DNA from: Blepharisma japonicum
Taxonomy: Eukaryota > Ciliophora > Heterotrichea > Heterotrichida > Blepharismidae
Direction: 5' to 3'
Assembly: GCA_949751835.1 (NCBI GenBank)
Contig: CATKHK010000097.1
Span: 62,001 to 126,000 of the forward strand
Length of the DNA: 64,000 nucleotides
Below are positions 33,141 to 44,553 of this stretch, piece after piece. Both the position numbers and the translations under genes were made by a program. The notes under the pieces are model-generated. The model ran no database searches, was not told the DNA's origin, and saw nothing but the letters and a program-made list of their open reading frames with translations. Numbering within the stretch: position 1 is the first letter of the stretch; each line of letters begins with the position of its first letter.

Positions 33141-35696
33141 TTAGTTATATTTTTGCCAATCCCAAAATTTAACTGTGCAATTATTGACACCTGCAGCGAT
33201 AATATTCTCGCTATAAGTAAACTCAAAGCAAGCAATTAAGCCCATATTTTCCTTTATGCTGGCTAATAGTTCCCCTCTTTCAACATGCCATATAAAGATT
33301 TCTGACTTTGGCTTAGCATCAATACCTTTTGAGCTCAAAGCTGCAATATAAATTCCGCTTGGAGAAAATCTCAATGATGAGTAAGGATTACTGGCATCGC
33401 TTATCAATGTTTTAAATTCTCCAAACGAAAGGTTAAATTCATAAATAAAAATTTTTAAAGTGCTTTCCATTGTGTAAGCTATATATTGATTTGAAGGACA
33501 AACCTGCAGGATAGTATTTATCTTGGATCTTTTTTTAATAATATTAATTATTATCCACTTTTGATTGCCTATTAGTTTTATCTTATTGTCGGACCTGAAA
33601 GCAACAAGCATTTCTTTATATTGAGTGAAGCCTAGATATCTGATGAAATTATTTTCGAAATTAAGAAATCGGGTCTTCACTATAGAGTTTATGAGATCTT
33701 TTACTTCTCAGAGTATTAGAATACTTATGCTTCCTGCTGCAATTATTTTTTCATTATGGGAAATGGCAATGCTTTTAATATTTTCAAAATTGACTAGCTC
33801 GTGAAGCATGTCTAAATGTGGAGAATATATACAGACTGAGCTATTCTTAGGGACTGCTATATAGCTGCCATAGGATGAATAGATAATAACTTTTGCTGCA
33901 TAATTAGGAGAACCGATATCAATATTTTTTATAGCTTTATGCTGAGCTAAATCTCATAACTCTATCTCTCCCTCTCCACAGTGTGTAACAAAATAGTTAC
34001 TACATGGAGAAAATGAAATAGAGTTGAAAATATGATTGCTTGCTTTTATTAATTTATTGTAATTTGGGTTTCAAATATTAAAAAATGAAATAACTCTTCC
34101 TTCACTAGCAGCAGCTATTGATTTTCCATCTTGCAAAAAGACAACTTTTTTTGATGTTTTGCATGGTTGGCAATAACTTTGATAAATAAAATCCTGAGTT
34201 TCTATATCAAAAGCTATGATTTTTCCGTCTTCTGCTCTAAATGCAAGTAAATTTATCTGATTGAAAGAAGCTGTTGAAATTATAAAAGTTGGGTCATATA
34301 AAAATATTTTTTCTCCTATATTAACGTTTCATATTGAAATTTTCAAAGCTAGGCAAACTATGAATTTCCCACATTTGCTGAGTATTAGCTTTGAGATTAG
34401 CCTATCTTCTTTAAAGCACTTAGCCAATTTTTGGGTGTATTTCCCTTTCTTTTTATAATATTTCAACGCTCTATGCTCATAATAAAATAGATCCCACATA
34501 AGAATAGACATGTCAGAGCCAGTAGAATACAGAAAATTGCTACATAAAGAAAAAGTTATATCAATTACCTTGGATTTATTGCAACATATTCAGGCAATAA
34601 GCTCTTTGCTATTTATATTCCAAACTCTAATGCTATTATCCAAACTCCCAGCTGCAATGCATGTTTCACATCAAGAAAACGCAACAGAATTAAACGATTT
34701 ATGAAATCGTCCAAATATAATTTCATTGCAATTATTTTGCAATTCATATAAAGCAACTTCTCATCCTCTAATTATTGAAATATATTTTCCATTTGGCGAA
34801 AAATTTAGCTGAGCTTTAGCTGAATTTATATCGAAATATCAGATTTCCTTAAGCAATTTATCAGATGCTATTTCTCATACTCGTATTTTACTGTCATTGC
34901 AAAGCTCAGATGCCGCTAAATACCTTCCACAGCTAGAAACATTGAAGTTTAACCCAATTTTCTTATCTCCTCGAATTGGCTGACTTCTGAAAAATTTAGC
35001 ATTTTCCATGTTGCAATTGCTAAAATTCACTTGATAAAGGTTTGATTGATTAAAATTAGCTGAATTAAGATTGCTGCCTTTAAAATTTGTGTTGATTAAA
35101 AGAGAGTAAGACAAATCTGCATATGGGATATTTACTAATTGAAGATCAGCATTATTAAAAGAGCAGCCAAGTTTGTTTAAAATGGAAATTGCATTACTTG
35201 CAGCTCTTGAAATTTCAGGAAACCCCCTGGAAAGAGTAATAATTTTAAATAGACTTTCTTGTAGATCTGTTGAGAATGATGATTTAATAAGCTCAAGACC
35301 TGCATAAAATGTTGAGAAGTCAATTAAATTGAAATAAGAATTCCTAAGACTTTCAGCCCGAGTCCATTTGGGGATGTCTTTAGTTACAGTGTTTCATACC
35401 CAAAAATGTATATCTCTTAGGCATTCTATCTTATTATTTTCTAGCTTATGGAGCTTAGAAGATATAAGTTCATTTGATTTATATCAAATACTTGATTTTC
35501 CTCTTTTCGTGATATGATTTTGTTCAATGATGCAATCAAATTTATTTAAATAGCTAAAAGATAGATGCCTTAGATTTGATTTATATAATAAAAGTATTGA
35601 TTGCTTTGCATTGCTTATATCATTCTTTTTCATAATATTTATAGCAAAATTCTCTGTGTCTTCATCTTCCATATATAATAATTTATGCAATCTCAT
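33141..35696 (-). CDS. Pentapeptide/WD40 protein W2
   Basis: 851 residues from the ATG at 35696, chosen because MRLHKLLYMEDEDTENF aligns with MNYKLLKYMENEITREDL of W3 and W5; an upstream in-frame ATG at 35747 would add 17 hydrophobic residues. The zinc finger of W1 and W6 is absent and replaced by a helical start (ILLLYKSNLRHLSFSYLNKF). Then follow ASNAISILNKLGCSFNNADL, IPYADL, pentapeptides (TNFKG, SNLNS, ANFNQ, SNLYQ, VNFSN, CNMEN) and WD40 repeats ending KFWDWQKYN. TGA encodes the propeller Trp at several places. Probable scaffold of unknown partner; closest to W3-W5. Confidence 0.87.
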
Positions 35697-36723
35697 AAAA
35701 ATAGAAAATAAAAAGATAATTTTTAGTCTAAAAAGCAAATAATACAATCCAATTAACCCAATTTCTAAAAAAAATTATAATTATTAAATATGTGTAATTA
35801 ATTATCAAAGAAATTGCTCTTTTTGATGTCCTTGATCTCAAGAATTATTAATGAAGAAATAGAATTTTTCTGAATAATTTAGCGATATTAAAATGCATTT
35901 AGCATATTAATATTTTGATGTCTAGAAAGAGAAAAAATAAAAATCTTCAGTCATAGAATTTTTAACTGAATAAATAAAAGCTAAATCTATGAAATAATTT
36001 AAATAAAATAAAAACATAATTAGTATTTAAGCAAAATTTAACTTCTATTATAAAGATATTTATTTATAAAAAAGCGTTTATAAACCTATTTATTAGGCAC
36101 ATAGAATGGCCGTTGATATGCGACTCATTCTTACAGTGCGCGCGATTTTACTTGATGCAAAAAATTGCCCAAAGATTGGTTAAGATCGAGGCGATAGATT
36201 TACCCTCTGATAGTGGTCTATATCAAGCAGCAGCATTTTGCATATTTTTGCGAGAAGCACCATAACAAATTTGGCTCCGAAAGATCGATCCGGGCAGAGC
36301 TACGGAGAAACTTAGGCAGGTAAGCCAATCTACTTTAGCCGCTGAGACTTTTTTGAGGATGATTCAGGGAAAGAGGGAAGGTTGACTTGATAAAGGCCAG
36401 TAAGACAGGGATAAAAAACTCTCCAGCTGAAAAGGGCTCCTTAATTTGGGTGATCTTAGGCTAAATTGGAGACATTAAAGCTTGGGTTAAAAATGAAGGT
36501 TCCCGCAATATTCTGTGTGATCGGAATCAGGAGAAAAATGCCTCACCTTAAAATGAGGGTTTTCGCCTGGAACACTAGCCTTGAGGGATCTCATCTCTCA
36601 TAGCAGACGCTATGAAAAACATGATATTTAGTAAGTGGAAATGTTATTTCAAGAACAAATCTAGTCTAATAATTTTATATAATATAAGAATATTAGATTT
36701 ATAGATGATAATACGTAATATAA
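35697..36723. other. Repeated spacer between W2 and W3
   Basis: Three blocks are repeated elsewhere in the cluster. About 35918-36085 matches 43922-44097. About 36086-36443 matches in part 44098-44290. About 36444-36700 matches 40819-41070 and 44296-44535. The last block is unusually G-rich for this DNA (TTGGGTTAAAAATGAAGGTT...GAGGGTTTTCGCC) and always lies immediately 3' of a WD40 gene (W3, W4, W5). No tRNA or known RNA fold is recognised. Confidence 0.75.
36105..36430 (+). mobile_element. Possible retroelement RNase H fossil
   Basis: A stretch of higher GC has a plus-strand reading that includes LRQVSQSTLAAETF, which resembles the STLAAE segment of Ty1/copia-type RNase H domains. No long terminal repeats, integrase or reverse transcriptase are visible. 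It is a short, broken, probably old fragment; a shorter and more diverged copy lies at about 44100-44285. Chance resemblance is quite possible. Confidence 0.2.
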
Positions 36724-39324
36724 TTATTTTTTTATTATATTTTGCCATTCCCAGAATTTAATTACGCAGTTTTTGATGCCTAAAGCAATTACTTTATCGC
36801 TAGCGGAAAATTCAAGGCAAGTAATTAAGTCCTCAGATTCCTTAAAACTGGCTAATAACTCTCTGCTCTCAACATCCCATACATAAATAATGTTTCTATG
36901 CTTTATCTCAGAGGTTACAATGCTCAAAGCTGCAATATATTTTCCACTCGGGGAGAGCTTGATAAGTTTATAAGGATCATTTGCCTTACTTTTAAATATG
37001 CTTTCTAATCACATATCAGAATTTAGATCATAAAGAAAAATTTGATTCAAAGCTTCAGAAGTATAAGCAAAAATTTGGCTGAAAGGAGAATTATGGAGTA
37101 TGATATTCTCTTTCAGATTTTTGATATATGACACGCATTTCATATCTCGGCAATTCCATATTTTGATTTTGTTATCTGCGGAGCAAGAGATTAGAGTTTC
37201 TTTATTTTGAGTGAATCCTAAGTACTTTGTGTGATTAAATCTCGCATAAAGTATACCAATTTGCATTATGAAGTCTTGGCTTTTTACCTCTAAAAGATTA
37301 ATTTGATCATACAGATCTCCAGTGGCAATTAATTTTTCATCATAAGAAATAGCTAGAGACCTGATATATTGGCCATTACCTGTAATTTCATGAAGTAAAT
37401 CTAAATTTGGAGAGTAGATAAAAATTAAGCTATTGCTGGGCACTGCTATATAGCTGCCAGATGGTGAATATATAATAACTTTTACAGCATGATTTGGAGA
37501 ACCTGTATCAATGTGTTTTATAACTTTATGCTGTACTAAATCTCATAATTCTATCTCTGACTCTCCACAATGTGTAACAAAATAGTTACCACATGGAGAA
37601 AATGAAATAGAGTTAATAGTATTATTGCTTTTTTTTATTGGTTTATTGATGTCTAAACCAGAAATATCAAAAAATGAAATGCCTTTTCTTTTGCTAGCAG
37701 CCGCGATTGATTTTCCATTAGGCAAGAAGGCAATTTGTGAGGATTCTTTAAATATTTCACAATAGTTTTGATAAATAAAATGCTGAGTTTCTATATCAAA
37801 AACCAGGATTGTTCCATCTCCTGCTCTAAACACAAGTAAATTTATCTGATTGAAAGAAACTGTGGAAAATAAAAAAGTTGGGAAATATAAAAACACTTTT
37901 TCTCCAATATTTATGTTTCATACTGAAATATTACTTGAAACACAAACTATGAATTTCCCATTACTACTAGGTGTTATTGATTTAATTCATTTTTCATCCT
38001 TAAAGCGCTTTAAAAGTTTTTTTCCTTTCTTTTTCTTATTACGAATAAAAGTTGTTCCTTTATAGCACGGCACTAGCTTACTCTTTGCTAAAAAGTCTCA
38101 TACTAGAATATAAGAATCGTAGCCAGCTGAATATAAGAACCTATTGCAAGGAGAAAATGACACATCTGAAACCTCTTCAGCGTGCCCATTCAGCATATGA
38201 ATAAGTGATTTGCTTTTTAAATACCAAACTTTAATGCTATTATCCATACTTCCAGCTGCAAAATATGTTTCACAAGAAGAAAATGCAAAGCAAAAGGCAT
38301 ATTTGCGAAACCCTTCAAATGTAGTTATTTTGCAATCATTTTTCAAATCATATAAATTCACTATTCCAGATTTTATCGTTGCAATATAACGAGAGCTTGG
38401 TGAAAATCGTAATAAAGATAGAAGTCTTAAATCTCCGCAATAAATTTCTTTCAATAATTTATCAGATGCTATTTCTCATACTCGTATTGTTGCTTCATTT
38501 TCGAATCCAAAAGCTGCTAAATACCTCCCACATCTGGAAAAATCAAATTTTGCTCCGATTTTCTTATAACTTATAACCGGGTGATTGCTGGAAAACTTCG
38601 CATTGTTTAAGCTGCAATTTTTAAAATTCACTTTGTAAAGTTTTGATTGAGAAAAATTAGCTGAATTGAGACTGCTGCATTTAAAATTGGTGTTGATGAA
38701 AAAAGAGCGCGATAAATCGGCATATGGGATATTTACTGATTGAAGATCAGCGTTATTAAATGAATAGCCAAGCTTGTTTAAGATAGAAATTGCGTTGCTT
38801 GCAGCTCTTGAGATCTCAGGAAGGCCTTTTGAGAGAGTTATGATTTTAAATAAGATTTCTTGGAGATTAGCTGAGAAATATTTTTTAAATAGCTCAAGAC
38901 TTGGATAAAATGATACAAGATCAACTGAATTGAAATAGGAATCTCTGAGAGTTTCAGCGTGGGTTCATTTAGGAATGTCTTTAATTATAGTGCTTCATAT
39001 GCAAAAATGGATGTCCTTTAAGCATCCTGTCTTATTAATAATCCGCTTATAAAGCCTGCAAGATATTAATTCTTTTGAGTTATACCTAAGGCTGTGTGCA
39101 TTTGCATTTCATTTTCCTCTTTTCTCAATGCTATTTTGTGTAATAATGCAATCAAGATCATTTAAATATTTTAGAGCCGAAGATTTTGAGTGAGATTTAT
39201 ATAGTAAAAGCATCGATAATTTCCTATTGTGTATATGATTCTCTTTTCTGCTATTAATAATAAAATTGTCTAAGTCTTCACGAGTTATTTCGTTCTCCAT
39301 ATATTTTAATAATTTATAATTCAA
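36724..39324 (-). CDS. Pentapeptide/WD40 protein W3
   Basis: 866 residues, no intron, TGA at WD Trp positions. Start MNYKLLKYMENEITREDLDN, helical N-terminus (SMLLLYKSHSKSSALKYLND), conserved link RAASNAISILNKLGYSF, IPYADL, pentapeptides (TNFKC, SSLNS, ANFSQ, SKLYK, VNFKN, CSLNN, AKFSS), then WD40 repeats such as FAFSSCETYFAAGSMDNSIK and FSPCGNYFVTHCGESEIELW, and a last repeat ending KFWEWQNIIKK. Nearly identical over long stretches to W4 and W5, so duplication is recent. It has its own 3' G-rich spacer block, which duplicated together with it. Function unknown beyond a probable scaffold role. Confidence 0.87.
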
Positions 39325-39468
39325 TGAAATAGGTCTGAAATATTACACTTACAAAATTTAAATTATAAACAACTCTTAAGTGGGTATTTCAAGCACAAAT
39401 CTAATCTAATAATAATCTTGTATAATAAATAAATATGGATATATAGATGATAATACGTAATATAAGTA

Positions 39469-39499
39469 TTATTTTATTATTTTTTGCCATTCTCAGAAT
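39469..39499 (-). pseudogene. Tip of a WD40 gene 3' end
   Basis: The last ~10 codons of a W-family gene (KFWEWQKIIK then TAA) abut the end of the SET relic. The same junction type appears, with longer WD40 pieces, at 43640-43850 and 47299-47482, so the tip is the remainder of a W copy replaced by SET sequence. Confidence 0.6.
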
Positions 39500-40818
39500 T
39501 TAATTAATTCTTGCTTCTCTTAGATCAGAGATCTCTTTGCTAAGGAGATTTTCTATTGAAATGTTTTTATCACCTTTGAAAATTGCCTTCAATCGACTTT
39601 TTATTGAAAAATCCTTGTTTCCTCATAAATAATCTAAAATTTCATCAGCTAAGATACAAATTGGACAGTGCAAATGATCATCTATATTTTGAATTATTTA
39701 TTTTATTTTGTTCATCGTTATCATTAACTCCTTTCTTAGCACACAATAAAATTTTTGTACTTCCTCGTAAATATCTGTTGAGCCCATCTCTTTAAGTTTT
39801 TCTTTTTTATAACCACATAGGGCTTCAATATTCTTTAGAGTGAAATAAACTTAGCATTTTAGCCATTCTGGGCAATTAAAAAGCAAAGATGTACTTAGAT
39901 TATACAGCCTTATGTAATCTTCCATAGATGATGAATACTCGGTCTGTCATAAAAGACATAGAATATAAAAACTCCCAGAAAAATGCACTTGGCCAGTTTC
40001 GGCATTATTTAAATAGAGGTAAAATCCATTGCAATTAGATTGTGAGCATAATCATATACTGTTTTTATGTTCTTCTTCAATTTCCGTATAAGATCCATAA
40101 TTTCAACAAAGTTCTTCTCTTGGATTTATATTATTTATTGCGTATAGAGCCATTTTATACTGTCCACATGAGATAATTGTTCTAAGCTCACAATTGGACT
40201 TACAAGAATGGTTTATTTTTGGTACCCAGTTTCCTTTGACGCTGCTATCTATTAAAAATATTTTATAGCCTTTCATATCATCAGCTTCCCTTTCAAGCTC
40301 AACGTTGTAAAAATTTTAAAAGGTTGAGTTTCTCCATATATACTTTTGACAATTTGCTTTATTATCATATCTTTCTCATAAAATTGAGTGGGGTTAAAAA
40401 TCTATCCAATGTATTCTGCTAAGAATGCATTCTTTGAAATACTTTCTGGGCCATTATTAAATATCCCGAATCCTTTTTGGGAAACTATGAATTCTTAAGT
40501 ATATTTTCTATTCCAAGAGAATAAAACACATTAAGCAAAGTTTTTGCAAAATTTTTCTCTTCGACATTGAAATCATTTACTTCAATAATTGTTGACAGAC
40601 AGTGAATAAGGTCTTTGCTATAGTTGAAGAAATCCAATTTATTTCATTAAGCAAACTTTTGATTATAAGCAGCTTTGCTTTTTTGGTATTTCCTAAAATA
40701 TAGCACAACATCATTACAGTTCGTTTGTCAAATCCAAAAGAGGGCCGTTCACTAAGATTTATTCCACATACATAATTCTCGTTTCTCTTTGAAACTTCTT
40801 GGTTGAAGCAATTTGTCT
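39500..40818 (-). pseudogene. Decayed SET-domain (histone methyltransferase-like) gene
   Basis: The minus strand retains clear SET motifs: VSQKGFGIFNNGPESI and FLAEYIG near 40400-40500, and WVPKINHSCKSNCELRTI followed by YKMALYAINNINPREELCWN near 40100-40250. These are the NHSC and ELxxxY signatures that bind AdoMet and form the catalytic pocket. Several in-frame TAA/TAG stops (including one inside EYIG*IF) and at least one frame change near 40310 interrupt it. The C-terminal part (LADEILDYLWGNKDFSIKSR) ends at TAA 39500-39502. An intact ancestor would have methylated lysines on histones or other proteins. Short introns could explain one break but not all. Confidence 0.8.
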
Positions 40819-41093
40819 GAGTGATCTTAGGTTAAGTTGGATATACTGAAGCTTGGGTTAAAAATGAAGGTTCCCGCAATATTCTCTGTGATCGGAATGA
40901 GGAGAAAAATGCTTCACCTAAAAATGAGGGTTTTCGCCTAGAACAATCAGCCTGAGGGATCTCATCTCCATAGCAAACGCTATGAAAAACATGATATTTA
41001 GTAAGTGGGAATGCTATTTCAAGAACAAATTTAATCTAATATTTTTGTATAATATAAAATTATTAGATATATAGATGACAATACGTAATATAA
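40819..41093. repeat. G-rich spacer block 3' of W4
   Basis: Matches 36444-36723 and 44296-44553. It starts GTGATCTTAGGTTAAG and runs through AAGGTTCCCGCAATATTCT to the W4 stop. Non-coding on both strands as far as I can see. Confidence 0.8.
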
Positions 41094-43517
41094 TTATTTT
41101 TTTATTATATTTTGCCATTCCCAGAATTTAATTACGCAGTTTTTGATGCCTAAAGCAATTACTTTCTCGCTAGTAGAAAATTCAAAGCAAGTAATTAAGT
41201 CTTCAGATTCTTTAAAACTGGCTAATAATTCTCTGCTCTCAACATCCCATACATAAATTATGTTTCTGTACTTTACCTCAGAGGTTACAATGCTCAAAGC
41301 TGCAATATATTTTCCACTCGGGGAGAGCCTGATAAGTTTATAAGGATCATTTGCCTTATTTTTAAATATGCTTTCTAATCATATATTAGAATTTAGATCA
41401 TAAAGAAAAATTTGATTCGAAGCTTCAGAAGTATGAGCAAAAATTTGGCTAAAAGGAGAATTATGGAGTATGATATTATCTTCCAGTTTTTTGGGGTATC
41501 GCATGCTTTTCATTTCTCGGCAATTCCATATTTTGATTTTGTTATCTGCGGAGCAAGAGATTAGAGTTTCTTTATTTTGAGTAAATCCTAAGTACTTTGT
41601 GTGATTAAATCTTGCATAAAGTAAACCAATTTGCATTATGAAGTCTTGGCTTTTTACCTCTAAAAGATTAATTTGATCATACAGATCTCCAGTGGCAATT
41701 AATTTTTCATCATAAGAAATAGCTAGAGACCTGATATCGTGGCCATTACCTCCAATTTCATGAAGTAAGTCTAAATTTGGAGAGTAGATAAAAATTAAGC
41801 TATTGCTGGGCACTGCTATATAACTTCCAGATGGTGAATATATAACAACTTTTACTGCATAATTTGGAGAACCTGTATCAATGTGTTTTATAACTTTATG
41901 CTGTACTAAATCTCATAATTTTACCTCTGACTCTCCACAATGTGTAACAAAATAGTTACCACATGGAGAGAATGAAATAGCGTTAACAATATAATTGCTT
42001 TTTTTTATTGATTTATTGATGTCTAAACCAGGAATATCAAAAAATGAAATACCTTTTCTTTTGCTAGCAGCCGCGATTGATTTTCCATTAGGCAAGAAGG
42101 CAATTTGTGAGGATTCTTTACCTATTTCGCAATAGTTTTGATAAATAAAAAGCTGAGTTTCTATATCAAAAGCCAGGATTGTTCCATCTCCTGCTCTATA
42201 TGCAAGTAAATTTATCTGATTGAAAGAAACTGTGGAAAGTAAAAAAGTTGGGGAATATAAAAACACTTTTTCTCCAATATTTATGTTTCATACTGAAATA
42301 TTACTTGAAACACAAACTATGAATTTCCCATTACTACTAGGTGTTATTGATTTAATTCCTTTTTCATCCTTAAAACGCTTTAAAAATTTTTTTCCTTTCT
42401 TTTTCTTATTACGAATAAAAGTTGTTCCTTTATAGTATGGCACTAACTTACTCTTTGCTACAAAGTCTCATACTAGAATATTAGAATCGTAGCCAGCTGA
42501 ATATAAGAACCTATTGCAAGGAGAAAATGACACATCTGAAACCTCTTCAGCGTGCCCATTCAACCTATGAATAAGTGATTTGCTTTTTAAATACCAAACT
42601 TTAATGCTATTATCCATACTTCCAGCTGCAAAATATGTTTCGCAAGAAGAAAATGCAAAGCAAATGACACATTTTCGAAACCCTTCAAATGTAGTTATTT
42701 TGTAATCATTTTGCAAATCATATAAATTCACTATTCCAAATTTTATCGTTGCAAGATAACGAGAGCTTGGTGAAAATCTTAATAAAGATAGAAAACTGAA
42801 ATCTCTTCAATTAATTTCTTTCAATAATTTATCAGATGCTATTTCTCATACTCGTATTGTTGCTTCATTTTCGAATCCAAAAGCTGCTAAATACCTCCCA
42901 CATCTGGAAAAATCAAAATTTGCCCCGATTTTCTTATAACTTATAATCGGGTGATTGCTGGAAAACTTCGCATTGTTTAAGCTGCAATTTTTAAAATTCA
43001 CTTGGTAAAGTTTTGATTGATAAAAATTAGCTGAATTGAGACTGCTGCCTTTAAAATTGGTGTTGATGAAAAGAGAGTGCGATAAATCGGCATATGGGAT
43101 ATTTACTGATTGAAGATCAGCGTTATTAAATGAATAGCCAAGTTTGTTTAAAATAGAAATTGCGTTGCTTGCAGCTCTTGAGATCTCAGGAAGGCCTTTT
43201 GAGAGAGTTATGATTTTAAATAAGATTTCTTGGAGATTAGCTGAGAAATGTATTTTAAATAGCTCTAGACTTGGATAAAATGATGCGAGATCAACTGAAT
43301 TGAAATAGGAATCTCTGAGAGTTTCAGCGTAGGTTCATTTAGGAATGTCTTTAATTATAGTGCTTCATACGCAAAAATGGATGTCCTTTAAGCATCTTAT
43401 CTTATTAATAATCTTCTTATAAAGCCTACAATATATTAATCCTTTTGAGTTATACCTAAGGCTGTGTGCATTTGCATTTCATTTTCCTCTTTTCTCACGA
43501 ATTATATCGTTCTCCAT
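41094..43517 (-). CDS. Pentapeptide/WD40 protein W4, N-terminal deletion
   Basis: 807 residues. It is colinear with W3 except that after MENDIIRE the sequence jumps directly to KRGKWNANAHSLRY: about 51 residues of the helical N-terminus found in W3 and W5 are gone, with the frame preserved. The missing DNA ended in a TCA shared by both edges, as expected for a microhomology deletion. The rest is intact: NAISILNKLGYSF, IPYADL, pentapeptides (TNFKG, SSLNS, ANFYQ, SKLYQ, VNFKN, CSLNN), WD40 repeats, and the C-terminal KFWEWQNIIKK. Whether it still functions is open, but the rest of the frame is clean. Confidence 0.82.
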
Positions 43518-43639
43518 ATATTTTTATAATTTATAATTTAATAAAATAGGTCTAAAATATTACGCTTACAAAATTTAAATTATAAACAACTCTTAAGTGG
43601 GCATTTCAAGCACAAATCTAATCTAATAATATATAGATG

Positions 43640-43850
43640 ATAATACATACTATAAGTATTATTTTATTATTTTTTGCATTTTCCCAGAATTTAATTTTGC
43701 AATTTTTGATTCCTATTGCAATTATTTTCTCACTAGCAGAAAATTCAAAGCAAGTAATTAAGTCCTCAAATTCCTTAAAACTTGCTAGTAGCTCTCTGCT
43801 CTCAACATGCCATATATAAATTATGTTTCTATATTTTATCTCACTCCCCT
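43640..43850 (-). pseudogene. Relic of a WD40 gene 3' end
   Basis: About 65 codons matching the final WD40 repeat of W3-W5 (EIKYRNIIYIWHVESREL then FEDLITCFEFSASEKIIAIG). The end is altered (FWENAKN instead of FWEWQN) and nothing matching the rest of the gene precedes it. A remnant of an additional copy deleted between W4 and W5. Confidence 0.85.
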
Positions 43851-44553
43851 CTTTAAACGATAAAATTTCAAATTTTGGGTAATAATTGCTTTAATGAAAA
43901 AATAGAATTTTTCGATATTCATATTAATATTTTGATGCCTAGAAAGAGAAAAAATAAAAATCTTCAGTCATAGATTTTTTAACTGAATAAATAAAAGCTG
44001 AATCTATGAAATAATTTAAATAAAATTAAAACAAAATTACTATATATAAGCAAAATTTAACTTCTATTATAAACATATTTACTTATAAAAAAGCGTCTAT
44101 AAAACTATTAGGCACATAAAACGGCCGTTGATATGCGACTAATTCTCACAGGATGTGCGAGTTTTCTTGATGCAAGAAGCTGCACAAAGATTGGGTTAAG
44201 ATCGAGCCGATTAGTTTAACTTCTGATAGTGGTCTATATCAAGTAATACATTATGCATAGTTTTGCAAGAAGTAATACCAAATTTGACCTTAATTTGGGT
44301 GATCTTAGGTTAAGTTAGGTATACTGAAGCTTGGGTTAAAAATGAAGGTTCCCGCAGTATTCTCTGTGATCGGAATTAGGAGAAAAATGCTTCACCTAAA
44401 AATGAGGGTTTTCGCCTAGAACAATCAGCCTGAGGGATCTCATCTCCATAGCAAACGATATGAAAAGCATGATATTTAGTAAGTGGGAATGCTATTTCAA
44501 GAACAAATCTAATATAAAAATATTAGATATATAGATGATAATACCTAATATAA
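43851..44553. other. Repeated spacer between W4 relic and W5
   Basis: Carries second copies of all three blocks seen at 35918-36723: about 43922-44097, a shortened 44098-44290, and the G-rich block 44296-44553. No gene is visible. Confidence 0.75.

Noticed and set aside
36444-36700. tRNA or rRNA gene in the G-rich spacer blocks.
   Set aside because: No cloverleaf, anticodon arm or rRNA core sequence could be traced on either strand.
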